Counted from the first letter of the stretch, positions 1 through 12,103 are shown. The stretch: DNA of 64,000 bases from Gymnogyps californianus (GCF_018139145.2 NC_059476.1:4835501-4899500), one strand, 5' to 3'. Notes: a model not told the origin generated them from the letters alone. Made by a program: numbers and translations.

Positions 1-1323
1 TTCTGAAAGTGAAGTCCCCAATGAGGCTGCTTTTTTATGTCTTCATCTCTTTCACGAGCTCCAAAATACGATCTCTTGATTTAACACATTGCAACCTTAT
101 ACTGTTGGGTTGTGGCATGACTAGTATGAAAAAGTAGCAAATTAACTGTTAAGAGGGCATCTTGGAGGTAAGGATGTTGCTCTCTAGTCCAGACTGTTAA
201 AATAGTATTGATTTGGTGACTCAGAATAAAATAAAATAGCATTTGATTTTCTTGAGTGATGTGACAGTGCTGGGTGTCAGACCGCTCTTCTTCAGCCACA
301 GAGCAGGCAGCGTACTACTGCCATTCAGTGGCTTCACTCCAGCCTCACAGCAAATCTCTACATAGGATAAGGCTCACCCCAAGTTCTTCCAGTTCCCTTT
401 ACCTTTCTGTTGATAATTCTAGTTGTGAAAGAATTCAATATTATTGTTCTTATTCACTGTAACACTGAGCTGACCTACATCCCCAGAACAGTAATTTGCT
501 AAGAAATTGGACTTACTATCAAGACAATGTATTTTCATGTTTGCCAGAGCGTAGCAGTGGCTGTTTGCAAAGACCTCAGAAAATGTGCATCTCATACTGT
601 GTTTTTACTCTTATCTCTGCTGAACAAAATTAATCAGGCAAAGGTGCAGCTTTCCTGAGTGCAAAGGCACTGAGGAAGGGGTCGTTTCCAAATATTCTTG
701 CTCCTACTGCAGAAGAATGTGAAATGTGTTTTCTGTAAGACCTTGCGTGTTTGGGCCAAGCATCTTGGCTGGCTGGAAGAAGCACAGTAAAAACAAAGGA
801 TCTCCTGCTAAGAAAAACAGGCACTGGTTTACATGGAAAATGGTATGTTGTTATCTGTTGAGTCCAGTGCACCGGCTTGTATGCTTCAGCTTAATAAACT
901 GAAGATAAACAGTGAAGTTGTCACAGTTCTGAATATATCTTTCTGCCAAGAAACTAATCCATCTTCCAACTAAGCCAAACGCTCTTTTATTAAAGACAAG
1001 GCACAACAGTGTCACAAAAAGTTACTCCTGCTAGATACCCCTAACACAGGCATGTTAAATGAGGCATTTCAGGAGCAGCTATAGTTTCTAACAAGAATGC
1101 TTGTGTTGCAGTACCATCTTGTGGTCAACACGGGCAATACTTCGTGCCGTGGGCATGCATGCATTTTTTTCTACAACGACAACAGAAAAGGCAGGTGCAA
1201 AAAGAAAAAATAATTTCCACTTCTTTTCAGATGCCCACAGGAATAAAATTTCCAGTGCAGCCCAGGAGTTGGGGACCCTATGGAGAAACACTGACTCCAC
1301 ACAGCCCCAGCATCAAAACATCA
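1..1323. other. intergenic, nothing recognised
   Basis: I see no exon, RNA gene or recognisable transposon here. Open frames on both strands are short, lack known motifs and have no plausible splice-site framing. The stretch ends where a reverse-oriented CR1 begins. Confidence 0.6.
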
Positions 1324-1638
1324 TAAAATCGTAGAATCATTTAGGTTGGAAAAGACCTTTAAGATCATCGAGTACAACCATAAACCTAACACTGCCAAGT
1401 CCACCACTAAACCATGTCCCTAAGTGCCACATCTACATGTCTTTTAAATACCTCCAGGGATGGTGAGTCAACTGCTTCCCTGGGCAGCCTGTTCCAATGC
1501 TTGACAACCCTTTCGGTGAAGACATTTTTCCTAATGTCCAATCTAAACCTCCCCTGGCACAACTTGAGGCCATTTCCTCTCCTCCTATCGCTTGTTACTT
1601 GGGAGAAGCAGCTGACACCCATCTCGCCACAACCTCAT
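1324..1638 (-). mobile_element. CR1 LINE fragment, 3' end, minus strand
   Basis: Read on the minus strand, this ends in the CR1 3' signature: a run resembling GGTCTTTTCCAACCTAAATG followed by ATTCTACGATT at about 1325-1360. The minus-strand frame from about 1622 down to 1407 is open and encodes the last ~70 residues of a CR1 ORF2 reverse-transcriptase protein. Recognisable pieces are [39 protein letters not shown] and a terminal ALRDMV before the stop. The copy is 5'-truncated, as most CR1 insertions are, so it cannot move by itself. That the terminal frame is unbroken suggests moderate age. The 5' boundary near 1638 is approximate. Confidence 0.93.
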
Positions 1639-4600
1639 CCTTGCGGTCCCTCCTGGGGAGCTGCTGCAGGGTCCTGCGTGTGCTGCAGTCTCCCACAGGG
1701 ATTTGCCAGCACCAGCACAGGCCATCACGCAGGACTTACCTCTGCACTGAGGGAACTTGTTGGGTCGTGTTATTCTAGTAGTACTTCTAGTTATTAATAA
1801 GTAGTCAGCTCAGAGCAGCTGCCAAACCGCTGTCAGGCGGTGGCCTGGGAATCTCAGTTTGCAGAGATGCTGCTACAGGCTTTGATCCACACTTCTGTCC
1901 ATACCGGCTCTCTGCTTGCATCAGGGGAAAGATGTCTTCAGCGGCTGAGGCCGGGGAGATGCTCGCCTCCACTGATTACGATGGTGTCCTGCTGGGGACT
2001 CCTGCTTTTAAGTCACAGCTTCTGTGAAAATTCTGCCGTCTCTCTGGGCTGCCTCAATCAATAGAAAGGCCCTTAAAATGATTGCCAGCATGGCAGGGGC
2101 TTAATGGACTGCCAGGCTGAAAGCTGCTGTTGAAAATTAGAGGCCTGCTGTGTACGTATTAAGCCACAGTTAGCAGAAAATAAGGTTTGGAAGACACACA
2201 AATAGTAATCAACGTATCACATTTCAGAGGAAAGACATACTTTCCGTCCCTCACCCTCGGCATTTCTGAGCATCCGTTTGCTCGGTGAAAAAGCTGCCCC
2301 TTCAAGCAGGTGTCGGTGCGTGGGTGCCTCTGCAGCTGGGCTGGCAGGGGCAGGGGCTGTTCACACCCCCGGGCTGTGCCAGGGCAGGGGGACAGTGGGG
2401 ACAGTGGGCTCCCTAGGTGTCCATCTGCCTTCTCCTGGTATCACCCACCAAAAGTCCTTTTCTCCAACGATGGCTGCAGGAAGACGGGGTAAGATTTGTG
2501 CGCACATCCGTATCAATGACTGTGTTTTGACTCCTCTAATGCTCGCAGGGGTGAGAAGTCGCAAGCCCATGATGTGACCGGTTCATCACCTCCGGTCCCT
2601 GGAGAAAGGAGCCCCAACGGGTGATGTGAGTGCAGCTGGTACCTGGCTCCATACCTCCAGAAGAGTCATGCCCTTCGTCTTCAGTTTGAATCCCCAACCC
2701 AGCGGCAGGATCCCACACGCTGCAACGCTCCCCGTTCCCTGCCTCCCCACCCGCTCGCTCTCCTTTGGGTATGGGTGACAGGTGTGAAAGATCTAGAGGA
2801 AAAATGCTGAAAATACAACTCTAAGAGCTTTAAAATTGTTGTTTAGTTACTGAAGTAGCAGTTGCTGCGGTAAAAACTTACTGCATGGCAGCGGTGGCAC
2901 TGCAAAGCTTCTGCACAGGACACCTTCCCCAAGGAAAACACGGGCAAGCACTGTTATTTACTATCAAAAGCGGGGCAGAATAATTCACAGTTCTTTCCTC
3001 AGTCTGGGTATGTCTCACACACTTACAAAATAATCTCTTCCTCTACTAATGAATGGGAATGAGGAAAGGGAAGGGTTGTGCTGGTACTCAGAGCATTGCA
3101 GTGGAAACTTTATTTATTTTAGGCTCCAGAGGCCTAAGCCACAGATGACTTGCAAATAACTTGAGGTTTAGCTTTTGATGAAGCTAAAACCAGTGCATCC
3201 TGATTATTGAACATGTTGAGTTTCTCAGAGACCAAAGATTTGGGGCTGTCTGCATCACACATGTAGTGAGACGTCGTTCATCAGTGGCTGCTCACAGTTT
3301 AGCCAACCAAGCTGGGTCTTCTTCCACAGTGAAATTTTGAAAAAAGAGTTTGTAGGGAAAAACAATTGTATTTAAAACTTCAGTGTCTATTTTTCTTGGT
3401 TTATAGACTTGTTGAACACATCTGTAAGTCAGACAAGTGCACAATATAATTTAGATCATTCCCAGCTTTTCTGTCTTCCCAGCTCAGCCCTCGTGGTGAC
3501 ACACGGCGTGTATATATTTATTTATACGTATTACTCTGGGCCTGAATTGACTTAATTCAAGTGACTGTTACTTTCTCAGGTCTTCTATGAGAAGAGCGAT
3601 TACCAACTCCCCACTCAAGGAACAGTCACACTGCCGTTAAATAGGCATTAAAGCAGAAATACACTTGGATATCTTCGGCCAAGCTATCCCAGGCCTGGAA
3701 GAAGGATGTCCTCTGTGCTGTCCTGCCTGGGTGGCCCCAATTACCTGGGTGGTTAATTGGGTCTACACATGTTAACTCCTCCTCTAGTATGTTGAAATCA
3801 GAGATAGAAAGCAATGAAAAGTGCTGTCCGTTGATATGAGTGGGGCACCTGGGGCAGTGTGGCCCTACAGCAGGGCGAGGAGGCAAAGGCTGCGACACAA
3901 CAGCTACAGAAAGGGGTGGAGGAGGGGGGAAATACGAAAGAAATCCTGCAGTTGCGTCAAATGAAACCCTGGAGCAGTGAGACAAGATTGATAGGGCAAA
4001 ATTGCACGGAAGAAAGTAAACCCAAGCAAGATAGCCAAAAAATAGAAGAAATCAGGCAGAGGAATAAGCAGAAAGAGATGTACGGCTGTCAGATGAAAAC
4101 AAAAGATGGATATTTTTGACCATCTGAAAAGGCTTAGAAAAGGAAAATAATGATAGAACCTGGGGAAACTATGTTGGCTTGACTGGAAAGGTATCGGCTC
4201 AGCCCACCACAGGCTTGGCTTTTGTTGCGTGTTGCGCTGGGAGGTCTAACCTCAGTCAGGAGGAACAGGGACGGGATCCGCGGAAATGTGGGTTCCTCAC
4301 CTCCCTCTGCCCAGCTCGTACAACAGAGCCCAATGCTTCATTTAGGCTTGGGAAGGAGGAAACTATATTAAAGGGAATAGAACATTTGCTGAGGGGGAAG
4401 GTCTAAAGTAAAAACAGGAGCTACTTGTCTGGATTAAGAGTCTGAAAGAGAGGCTAAATGCTGCACTTATAGCTAAGAAGAGAAAAGGATTGGCACTGGG
4501 AGATTTCTCGGGTATCCCCTACCCCTGCCCGCAGGCTCTGGATGGGAGGACCCATCCGAGGGCAGGGCTCTGGGCCAGGAGGTGTGTAACAGGCGGCAAA

Positions 4601-5112
4601 ACTATAATATGCCTTTTATTTTACGCTCTGTTTGTGGGCAACCACGTTGGTGATTTTAGGCGGCGGGCTGTGATGCTGCTGTGGGGCAGGAGCAGAGAGG
4701 TGGGTTGCAGCACGGCCGCTTGCCGAAACCCAGCTGCCTGCAGCGTGTTTGCGCATTGCCACCCCATCCCCTCCAGCCGCAGCTTTGAGGGGGTCACTAG
4801 GCATTTCTTTGCCAGGGGTGTAGGACCCGCAAGAAATGAGGTGTGATGAGGCCAGCAGCATACCGCAAGAGGGCAGGGCATATCTGGAAATTCAGCTGCA
4901 GCTGGAAAGGCCGCTGTGCAATGGCCAGACCCAGCTCGGCTGCCCTGCAGCACAGCCACAGCGAAGGACACCTGGGAGGTAGCAAAAGAAACCCGGGGGA
5001 AAAGGAGGGAGATGTCTGATGGTGACTGCAGCCAGGTGGGCAAAGCCCGCTGCCCTGGCTCACAGCCTACGAGAGGTCCGCTCACATAAAACTTTTATCG
5101 GAGATTTCCCCT
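1639..5112. other. intergenic, two GC-rich patches, no gene
   Basis: Two GC-rich patches (about 2270-2760 and 4490-5085) create overlapping open frames on both strands, but none has a recognisable domain or splice-site framing. A canonical G-quadruplex motif lies at 2382-2408. The rest is ordinary AT-rich DNA in which I recognise nothing. Confidence 0.55.
2382..2408 (+). other. canonical G-quadruplex motif
   Basis: Four G runs (3, 5, 4 and 3 guanines) are separated by loops CA, ACAGT and ACAGT, which meets the usual G3+N1-7 definition. More G runs lie just upstream (2338-2356). Folding is inferred from sequence only. Confidence 0.7.
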
Positions 5113-5385
5113 TGTCCTGGTTTCGGCTAGGACAGAGTTAATTTTCTTCCTAGTAGCTGGTATAGTGCTGGGTTTTGGATTTAGTAGGAAAATAATGTTG
5201 ATAACACACTGATGTTTTCAGTTGTTGCTAAGTAGTGTTTATACTAAGTCAAGGATTTCTCAGCTTCTCGTGCCCAGCCAGCAAGAAGGCTGGAGGGGCA
5301 CAAGAAGCTGGGAGGGGACACAGCCAGGGGAGCTGACCCAAACTGGCCAAAGAGCTATTCCATACCATATGACATCATGCCCAGT

Positions 5386-5392
5386 ATATAAA
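5386..5392 (+). promoter_or_regulatory. LTR TATA box
   Basis: TATATAA sits in the left-centre of the LTR, about 240 bases before the ATTAAA signal, as expected for a U3 promoter. Present activity is unknown. Confidence 0.7.
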
Positions 5393-5623
5393 CTGGGGGG
5401 AGTTAACTGGGAGGGCGGATCGTGGCTCGGGAACTAACTGGGCATCAGTCAGCGGGTGGTGAGCAATTGCATTGTGCATCACTGGTGGTTTTTTTTTCTT
5501 TTGTTGTTGTTTGTTTGGTTTTTTTCCCTTCCTCCCCCTCCTTTTTGTTATATTCCTTTTCATTACTATTATTATTATTGTATTTCATTATTATTATTGT
5601 TAGTATTATATTTTACTTTAGTT

Positions 5624-5629
5624 ATTAAA
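5624..5629 (+). terminator. LTR poly(A) signal ATTAAA
   Basis: ATTAAA follows a TTATT-rich low-complexity tract (about 5560-5620) and precedes a T-rich stretch (5650-5670), the arrangement expected at the R/U5 part of an LTR. Confidence 0.6.
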
Positions 5630-5802
5630 CTGTTCTTATCTCACCCCACGAGTTTTACTTTTTTTTTCCCCTCTTTCCTCCTCCTCACCCCACTGGGAGA
5701 GGGAAGGGGGAAGCGGCTGCGTGGTGCTGAGTTGCTGGCTGGGGTTAAACCACGACACCCCCGAACCGCACCGAGTGGTGGAGGGAAAGCAGTTCTCATG
5801 CT

Positions 5803-5934
5803 ACATAACACAAATGCATACATAACTCAATATAACTCATACGTAACTCAACATAACTCAACATAACTAACAGATAACTCAACATAGCTCACACATAACT
5901 CAACATAATTCCTACATAACTCAACGTAACACAA
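5803..5934 (+). repeat. degenerate ~10-bp tandem repeat (ACATAACTCA)
   Basis: About twelve imperfect copies of ACATAACTCA follow one another. Variants include ATATAACTCA, ACGTAACTCA, ACATAGCTCA and ACATAATTCC, with occasional 1-2 base spacers or longer units. It begins 45 bases after the solo LTR. The unit drift shows it is not a recent expansion. It is a small minisatellite with no coding sense and no spacers of the CRISPR kind. Confidence 0.9.
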
Positions 5935-8900
5935 AGAGCATGGGGAGAATTAGGCAAAAGGACCTAAACGTGCCCAGCAGTACAATTTACACACAGCATG
6001 GCGTTGATACTATTCATGTAGTGGCATTGGCATCACAATCCCCCTTCTCTCCTGCATGAGCCTACCAGGACTGTGGTAGCCCCACACCTTCAAATTCACT
6101 CTGATCCATGCTGCCGAATACAACCTCAATGCAAATAATACGGATTTTGAAGGTACCAAACAAAAATCCCACTTCCTTATTGTGATGGGTAAACATAAGC
6201 CCAACTTCTATGAGTTTATTATTTCAGTGCATTATTTAGTTATCCTGTAGCATGATATATCGGGAAAAGGACATATGAACAATTCATTCCCACTGTAAAA
6301 TCCTTCTGTGACAGTTGCACACTAAGCAGTCAGGTCAGTATTTATTGCATCGTTAAACAATATTTGCTAAGTTCTGTGTTGCCTTACAGTGATATTACCA
6401 AACTGAGTGGTGTTGAAGCATCTTTTGCTTCAGTAGTACTATCAAAACATGAAAAAAAGTTTCTTAGACTGAAAAAAAAAGCCCTTATATTTAAATAACA
6501 CCTTCCAAACAGGCGCATATGAGTCAGTCCTTGACGGCGCTGTGTCATATGGCCCAGGGTGAATCCTGGAACATTTGTTCCCAACCCAAAGCCAAGCGAG
6601 CGTGATGTCTGGCCTGATTCAACAGTCAATATGTGCCTTTCTGAAACTGGATTACAAAGTGTGTTTCATTTCAGCAGGTGGTGCTGCAGAGCAGTCCTGT
6701 CCTCCTAACTGGCTGAGCTTTTGTAATACTGTATTTGAGAAGTACTGAATTTATACATTTACATTAAGCTGCTTTTCAGTAGTTTTCCTTTCTTCTAAAA
6801 GTGCTACAGAAGTGTATATTACTTAATGAACACCTCCGTAGGTACGCGTTGCTGTGTAATTAAAGGCTGGGGGGCTGAAGGCAGCACAGCATGAGCTAAG
6901 ACAGGTATTTGAAACAGAACAATTCGGCAAGCAATCAAAATCCTGAGCTTCTGAAGCCAGAAGGTTCAAAGCACTTGGACTAGCGTAAGTGTACTAGCAT
7001 GAGTATGATAAAACCTCAGGAGGCAGCAGCTGTAGGTGTCCAGCACCGCAGGAGGCAGGATTTGCTGAAGTTAACCACTGGCAGAGCCAGGAAATTGGGA
7101 ATTTTAACACAGTGAAGTTCAGGAACTGAAGTGCTGGAGAACTGGAGAAGTCGGGGCAGAGAGGGATGAAAGGCTCCTAGTGCAACCCTAGCAGGGGTGG
7201 GGAGAAGTTGATTTATTTTAGAGAAACTGTGGCTTGTGCCAGAGTGATTTGGTCCTCCAACTGTAAAGGGAACCAACTAGCAAGGAGTGTTTGCCGTTCA
7301 CTGTTGTCTTGGCAGGTATCTAAGAAATTTTAGACTGTAAATCTTTAAAATTCAAAGTGCCCTCAGCTGTGGGGTTTTAAAAAATCTGTTGCTGCTGTTA
7401 GGACTACTTTTTTGAAGGGTTGCATATTCTTCGTTGTTCACATTTTCTTTACTTTCAAGAATGCTGCATCAAGGATTTGCCCCAGATAATAAAATACCCA
7501 GCTCATGGTTGTAGTCATCAAACCTAAAGGAAAGGAAGATGATCTTGCAGTTAATGCACTTCCTTGGCACTCAGAAGTTTTTAATGACCGTGTCGTCCCC
7601 AGACCCCCATCAGACCTCCAGGAAGCCTCTAACAGGACAGACTGGGGCTCACCTTGCCTGCCCTCGAGGCTGGCAAACGTCAGAAGGCAAAGCAGCCACG
7701 CTGGCTTGGCATTACGCCTAAACTAATATTCCCCCTGAGAGTAAAAGATCACCAAAAGTTCCTTGTCGTATGAGATAATCTGGCACTGGAAGAAAAATAG
7801 AAGGCTACTTAGGTAATCCAGCCTGTGGATGGGCAGGAGACCACACATAGGTCCTGGGGGGAAGAGTGAAGGACAAGCTAGAGAGCTTGGCAGGGCTTGT
7901 GTACAGGCGTGGGGAGAAATTCCTCTGCTGCAAGGAACCAGCCTGGTATTTGCTTGGCTGGTTGCTTTAAAAGGACAAGGCAAAAGGGAATATGAGGAAT
8001 GTAACTGATTAGAATAAGTAGCTTGAACAATATCCTGAGGTTTTTTAATACAAGGAGCTTTTTACAAAGCTTTGTGAAGGTAGCCAAAAACTGGTTGTCT
8101 CTAAATCCAAGAACCAAGAAAATATTGGGGGGTTTTATTATTTTCTATACTTGGAAACATGCACATTGTTCAGGAAGTGTAATTTTGCATGCTTCTCCCC
8201 TGTAGCCATTCCCTCCCCTCTTTTTCCTATGACTGATAAACAGTTAAACTAGATCCTCACTGCATTTCAAAAATAAATGTCTGCTATTGCACTGGGTCTA
8301 TGGCAAAAAAAGAGGGGAATTTTCTGTATTAATATTGCAGAAGACCAGAAATCTATAAAGAATGCAACGCTCTGAAACAGTTTCCATTTCCACAGCAAAT
8401 ACCGAGTTCCAGGCTTTTAGATAGCATAGTTAGTGCTGTGGTTGACAGCATCAGTTACATGTGCAGCACCTCAAGTTTTCTCTGTCACATCTTTGCAATA
8501 TTAACATAGACACAGGAGCTTTCAGCATTACATTATGCAATCTTTTAAGAGGCCTTCCAATTGACATGATGTTACGATATCTACCATGTGCTTAAAAAGA
8601 AAAAACTCTTAATTTACTAGAGGATTTTATAACATATTGTCAGTCTTACCATGAAGAAATACCACATTTTTATTTAGCCCCATTCAGACCTGGTCTTCCT
8701 AACATGTTTCTCCTACATGTCCCCAGAGCGACTGATTTCTAGACACATGCTGCAGATTTTCTGCTCTGCAGCTCACACAAGTCCCCAGAATAAGATGAGC
8801 TGATTCCTGGTTATCCTCGAAACATTTTCACACTAGCCCAGTTTTAATGGGTAGATGTAACACAAATAACATTGGCTCAGGTTTGCAGACTAGGCTGGTG

Positions 8901-11900
8901 CAAATACTTGCACCAGGCCTTTCTTCAAGATGCCACTTGAAGAAATCTTCAGGATAATGAATATCCCCTAAATAAAGTGTAAATTGTCTTTAAACACAAA
9001 CCCAAGATTACTGAGCCCCAAGGTGAATGTGAACGCTCCCGACAGTGCCAGCATGGCTGCAAGAGAGCCAGGCTGGATGCCTGGACGGAGACCTGGATTT
9101 GCTACCTCACAGCACATTTTGATGCCAAAGTCTTTTCCTGCTCTCTGTAACACATCAGGAAGAATATTAAAGTATAAATATTTTTTCCCTGAATTACAGT
9201 CGTTCAAAGTTATTCCATGTTTAAGATAAGGAAAATGTATACATTGAGATACAAGCCCAGAGAATATTACACAAGAAAACATCTCTGAGTGAGTCACAAT
9301 AGGAAACTTAGATGCCTAAAATGTACATGTAGTTATGTTCATTGCAGTTTAAAAATCATTTCACATGCCTAAAGTCAATTTGAATAGGACTCTAAGGGGC
9401 AGCAACACTTATTTCCAGCATCTACTATCTTGTTTTTATAATTTATTGAATGTATTTGGGAAAAGAATTGTTTTCAGGTTGTTCCAGCAAGAAAATTAGG
9501 TGAAACCCACCCCTGCACAGCAAAGCCGAAGCCTTGCACTCCCCTCTGTATTGCAGCGATCTGCTTTGCATGTGGGAAATTTTCGCCTGCTTGAAGTGTG
9601 CAAGGCAGCCTAAGGGAAGCGCAAAACCACCTTGCATCCTCCTGTGTGATGGGCACCGCTCTCCTCGGCGCGGGATGGAAACGAGAGAAGAGACATTACT
9701 TTCAGGCTGCTCCTCTAATCCAAACAGTCCCTTTGCTGCGAGTTTTTTCTCAGCGAAGGGAAAATCCATTTGGCTGGCGTCATTTCCTCAAAGCACCAGC
9801 TATTTGTCGTGCTTTTGCATTTGCAGGCTTTATGGCACTTGTGTAACGGGCGGTTGGGTTTCAAGGCACTCTTACGAGAGGCGGCAGATACGGAGCACGC
9901 CACCGGTCGATCCCATCTTGGATCATAACCACGTTAGCTGCCGCCGTGCAGCCACAGCTGAGACTTATGCACCTCGAGCTGATTTTTTCCTCTTCATTTG
10001 CACGTGCTGCTCTGGTTAAACACTTGCCACCCACCACCCCCACTGGAGGAGAGAGAAGTGGGACCTGGAGACAGCGAGGGCTGAGTGGAGCTGAGGGGGT
10101 CCGCATCAGCCATCCCCTCCCTAGCCTAAATATGAGCTGGTTCTTGTTCTGGCAGGCCCAGCCTGCAGCTCTGCTGGGGAGGGGGAGAGAAGCAGGAAGG
10201 TTTCCGACAGCAGTGAGCTGTGGAAATGCTTTGGAGCAGGGCTCTGTGCAGACAAAACACCAACTCAGCTGGCTGGCAGCCCCTGGAGTAAGGATTTTGT
10301 TGCTCAGTCCAAGGCCAGTATTAGTGGGGACTTAATGGAGCGAGGTCCTCTCACTGTTACTCCTCTCTGGAGCAAGGGGGAAGCAAGCAAAACTAAAGCA
10401 GAGTATCTATCTGGAGCTGTCAGGGACCTAGCAGCAAATCTGTGATTTCTGCTCTGGCACATTCGCCTGCTGTCTGTCTCTGATTATTGTGTGTCCAGAT
10501 CAACCTGCAGAGAAGCATAGTTCTGTTACTTCAAAGGATTTCTTGTTGGCTAAGGATTAAACAAGAATTCAGTCAAAATCACAAGACAGTATTTCAACTG
10601 CAACCACTTGAAGTTCCACTCTGAAAATAAAGGCTACACAAAATAACATTGCAGACTTTGCACTGCGAAATGGAAAGATTGACTACAGTCACAGTAAAAC
10701 AAGGAGAAAGAACGTTCCTCTATATGCCACCCCTACAGACGCAAGCAGCAGCGAAGTGCGGGGATCTGCAGAGTCTGTTTCTGCCCTCTGATACATTTAT
10801 GCATGCTGGGACGCGCTTGGTGGAGATGTATCTTCTTGGCCCTGTAGTTATTGCTTCGGAAATAATTCTACTGGCAATCTACTGAAAGGAATAAAATCCT
10901 CCTCTGCCCCTTCTGAGCACAGGTCGGTAAAACCCAGCAGGCAGAAAGAGAGGGTGGGTTTCCAAGGACTGCGAGCAGGAGCTACAGTACTCCTCCGTGA
11001 TTGTCAGCCTGGCTGTTATATATGCACAAGTCCCATGTTGGGTAAGAGACGGTGCCGCTGCATTGCTTCCCATCAGCATGCACGTCCCTCCCGGAGATAA
11101 ACCCCAGATGTGCACCACGGGGTATGCGGGGTGGCTGCACGGGGAGAGCAGGAGAAGGTGGGACAGTGCTAAAGTCATCCGTGGAGACAACAACAGAAGC
11201 TCCTGGGAAGCTCTCCAAAGCTCTGACCTGAGCCTCTTCTGGGTATTTCTTTTGGTGAAAAGAGACTTTCTTTTTTCTCTACCGATGTGCGAGGGCGGGA
11301 TGGCATGAAGCCCGCTTCCTCAGTCTGCAGGGACCTGGCATTTTGCAGGAGCAGAAAGTCCCAGCTGTGGGAGGTGTTCCCCGGCGGTGGTCCCACCGCT
11401 TGCCGAGGGAACTTTCACAGCTCAGCAGGTCCTGAGCAAACAGATGTGCATCCAACGCATCTGCTGGGAGCCGTCTGGTGAGTGGGAAGGCGCTTGGCTG
11501 CTGCTGGAGGGGCATTTCTCACAGCAGAAACTTGGTTTTACCAGCCAGCAAATCCAAACAGAAAGCGTGGGTGGCTGTCTCGGCCATGTGAGTCGATAGG
11601 CTGAAGTGGCCTGGTTTTAATAGAAGAGGCACTTTCAGGTGAAACGTTGAATCTTCTCAAGCCCAAGAGAACATGTCTCATCAAAATTTTATATGACGTT
11701 GGGATCTTGGTGTTTTATAAACAAAATATTTCCAGATGCATAAATGAGAAAAAACAGGAATATCACAAATTGATCATCCAGGGAAAAGAATAAATGAAGA
11801 AAGAAAAGCTCAGGAATTTACTTAAAATACAAGGAAATTTATATACGTATTTGGGAGTTTTATCCAACAGCAATACTTTTGCTCTTGCAGGGAACTAGAG

Positions 11901-12056
11901 TAAGTGGGAATTTCCCACATCGTTCCTTCTCTTTTCCTGGAGTACTTTTCAGTTGAGGTCCTGAATGTGTTGCTGGAATAGGTGGTGTAGTCTGGGGGGT
12001 GTAAGTCACCTCAGATGGGGTTTAAGGGACATCTATATGGCTACCTTGCATTACAT
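5935..12056. other. intergenic, no gene recognised
   Basis: There is no supported exon or RNA gene. Notable contents are back-to-back hairpins at 8892-8966, a CpG cluster at about 9650-9990, and GC-rich DNA to about 11600 that yields many chance open frames on both strands. None of those frames has a family motif. Confidence 0.55.
8892..8966. other. abutting inverted repeats (tandem hairpins)
   Basis: Hairpin 1 (8892-8919) pairs CTGGTGCAA with TTGCACCAG across the 4-base loop ATAC, and extends outwards by AGG/CCT past one bulged base. Hairpin 2 (8920-8945) pairs TTTCTTCAAG with CTTGAAGAAA perfectly across the 6-base loop ATGCCA. A weaker third (8952-8966) pairs GGATA with TATCC. The first two touch without a gap. 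No tRNA, snRNA or transposon that I recognise matches. The symmetry means the strand is undetermined. The repeats are read directly from sequence; any function is unknown. Confidence 0.75.
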
Positions 12057-12103
12057 GGGATGGGACTTGATGACCCAAGTGGTCCCTTCCAGCTTCTCAT
12101 GAA
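12057..12103 (+). mobile_element. diverged CR1 3'-end fragment
   Basis: GGGACTTGATGACC followed by GTGGTCCCTTCCAGC matches the conserved CR1 3' terminus (GGACTAGATGAYC..GGTCCCTTCCAAC). The expected ATTCTATGA tail has decayed to CTCATGAATGA. The copy is very short and old, and family membership rests on this motif alone. Confidence 0.6.

Larger units (their letters stand above)
5113..5757 (+). mobile_element. solo LTR of an avian endogenous retrovirus
   Basis: The element is 645 bases, starts TG and ends CA, and has imperfect terminal inverted repeats: TGTCCTGGTTT at the left end and AAACCACGACA at the right, which pair at 10 of 11 positions. It is flanked by CCCCT (5108-5112) and CCCCC (5758-5762), an almost intact 5-base target duplication. 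TATATAA lies at 5386-5392 and an ATTAAA poly(A) signal at 5624-5629, both on the plus strand, so it is read left to right as U3-R-U5. The start is one I recognise as a very common bird LTR class. No internal retroviral coding sequence or convincing primer-binding site follows, so it is a solo LTR left by recombination between two LTRs. The exact family name is not assigned. Confidence 0.88.

Noticed and set aside
1407..1622. Minus-strand 71-codon frame as a host gene
   Set aside because: It is the CR1 ORF2 C-terminus within a truncated LINE.
4621..5085. 154-codon minus-strand frame and its neighbours
   Set aside because: A GC-rich patch gives overlapping frames on both strands. There is no domain and no splice context.
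5758..5802. Retroviral primer-binding site after the LTR (full provirus)
   Set aside because: The bases after the CA end look like the target duplication, not a tRNA-complementary site, and no gag or pol sequence follows.
5803..5934. CRISPR-like array
   Set aside because: The units abut at about 10 bases with no unique spacers, and the host is a vertebrate. It is a minisatellite.
9534..10335. 161- and 129-codon plus-strand frames
   Set aside because: Low stop density in a CpG-rich patch, opposing frames on the minus strand, and no family motif.
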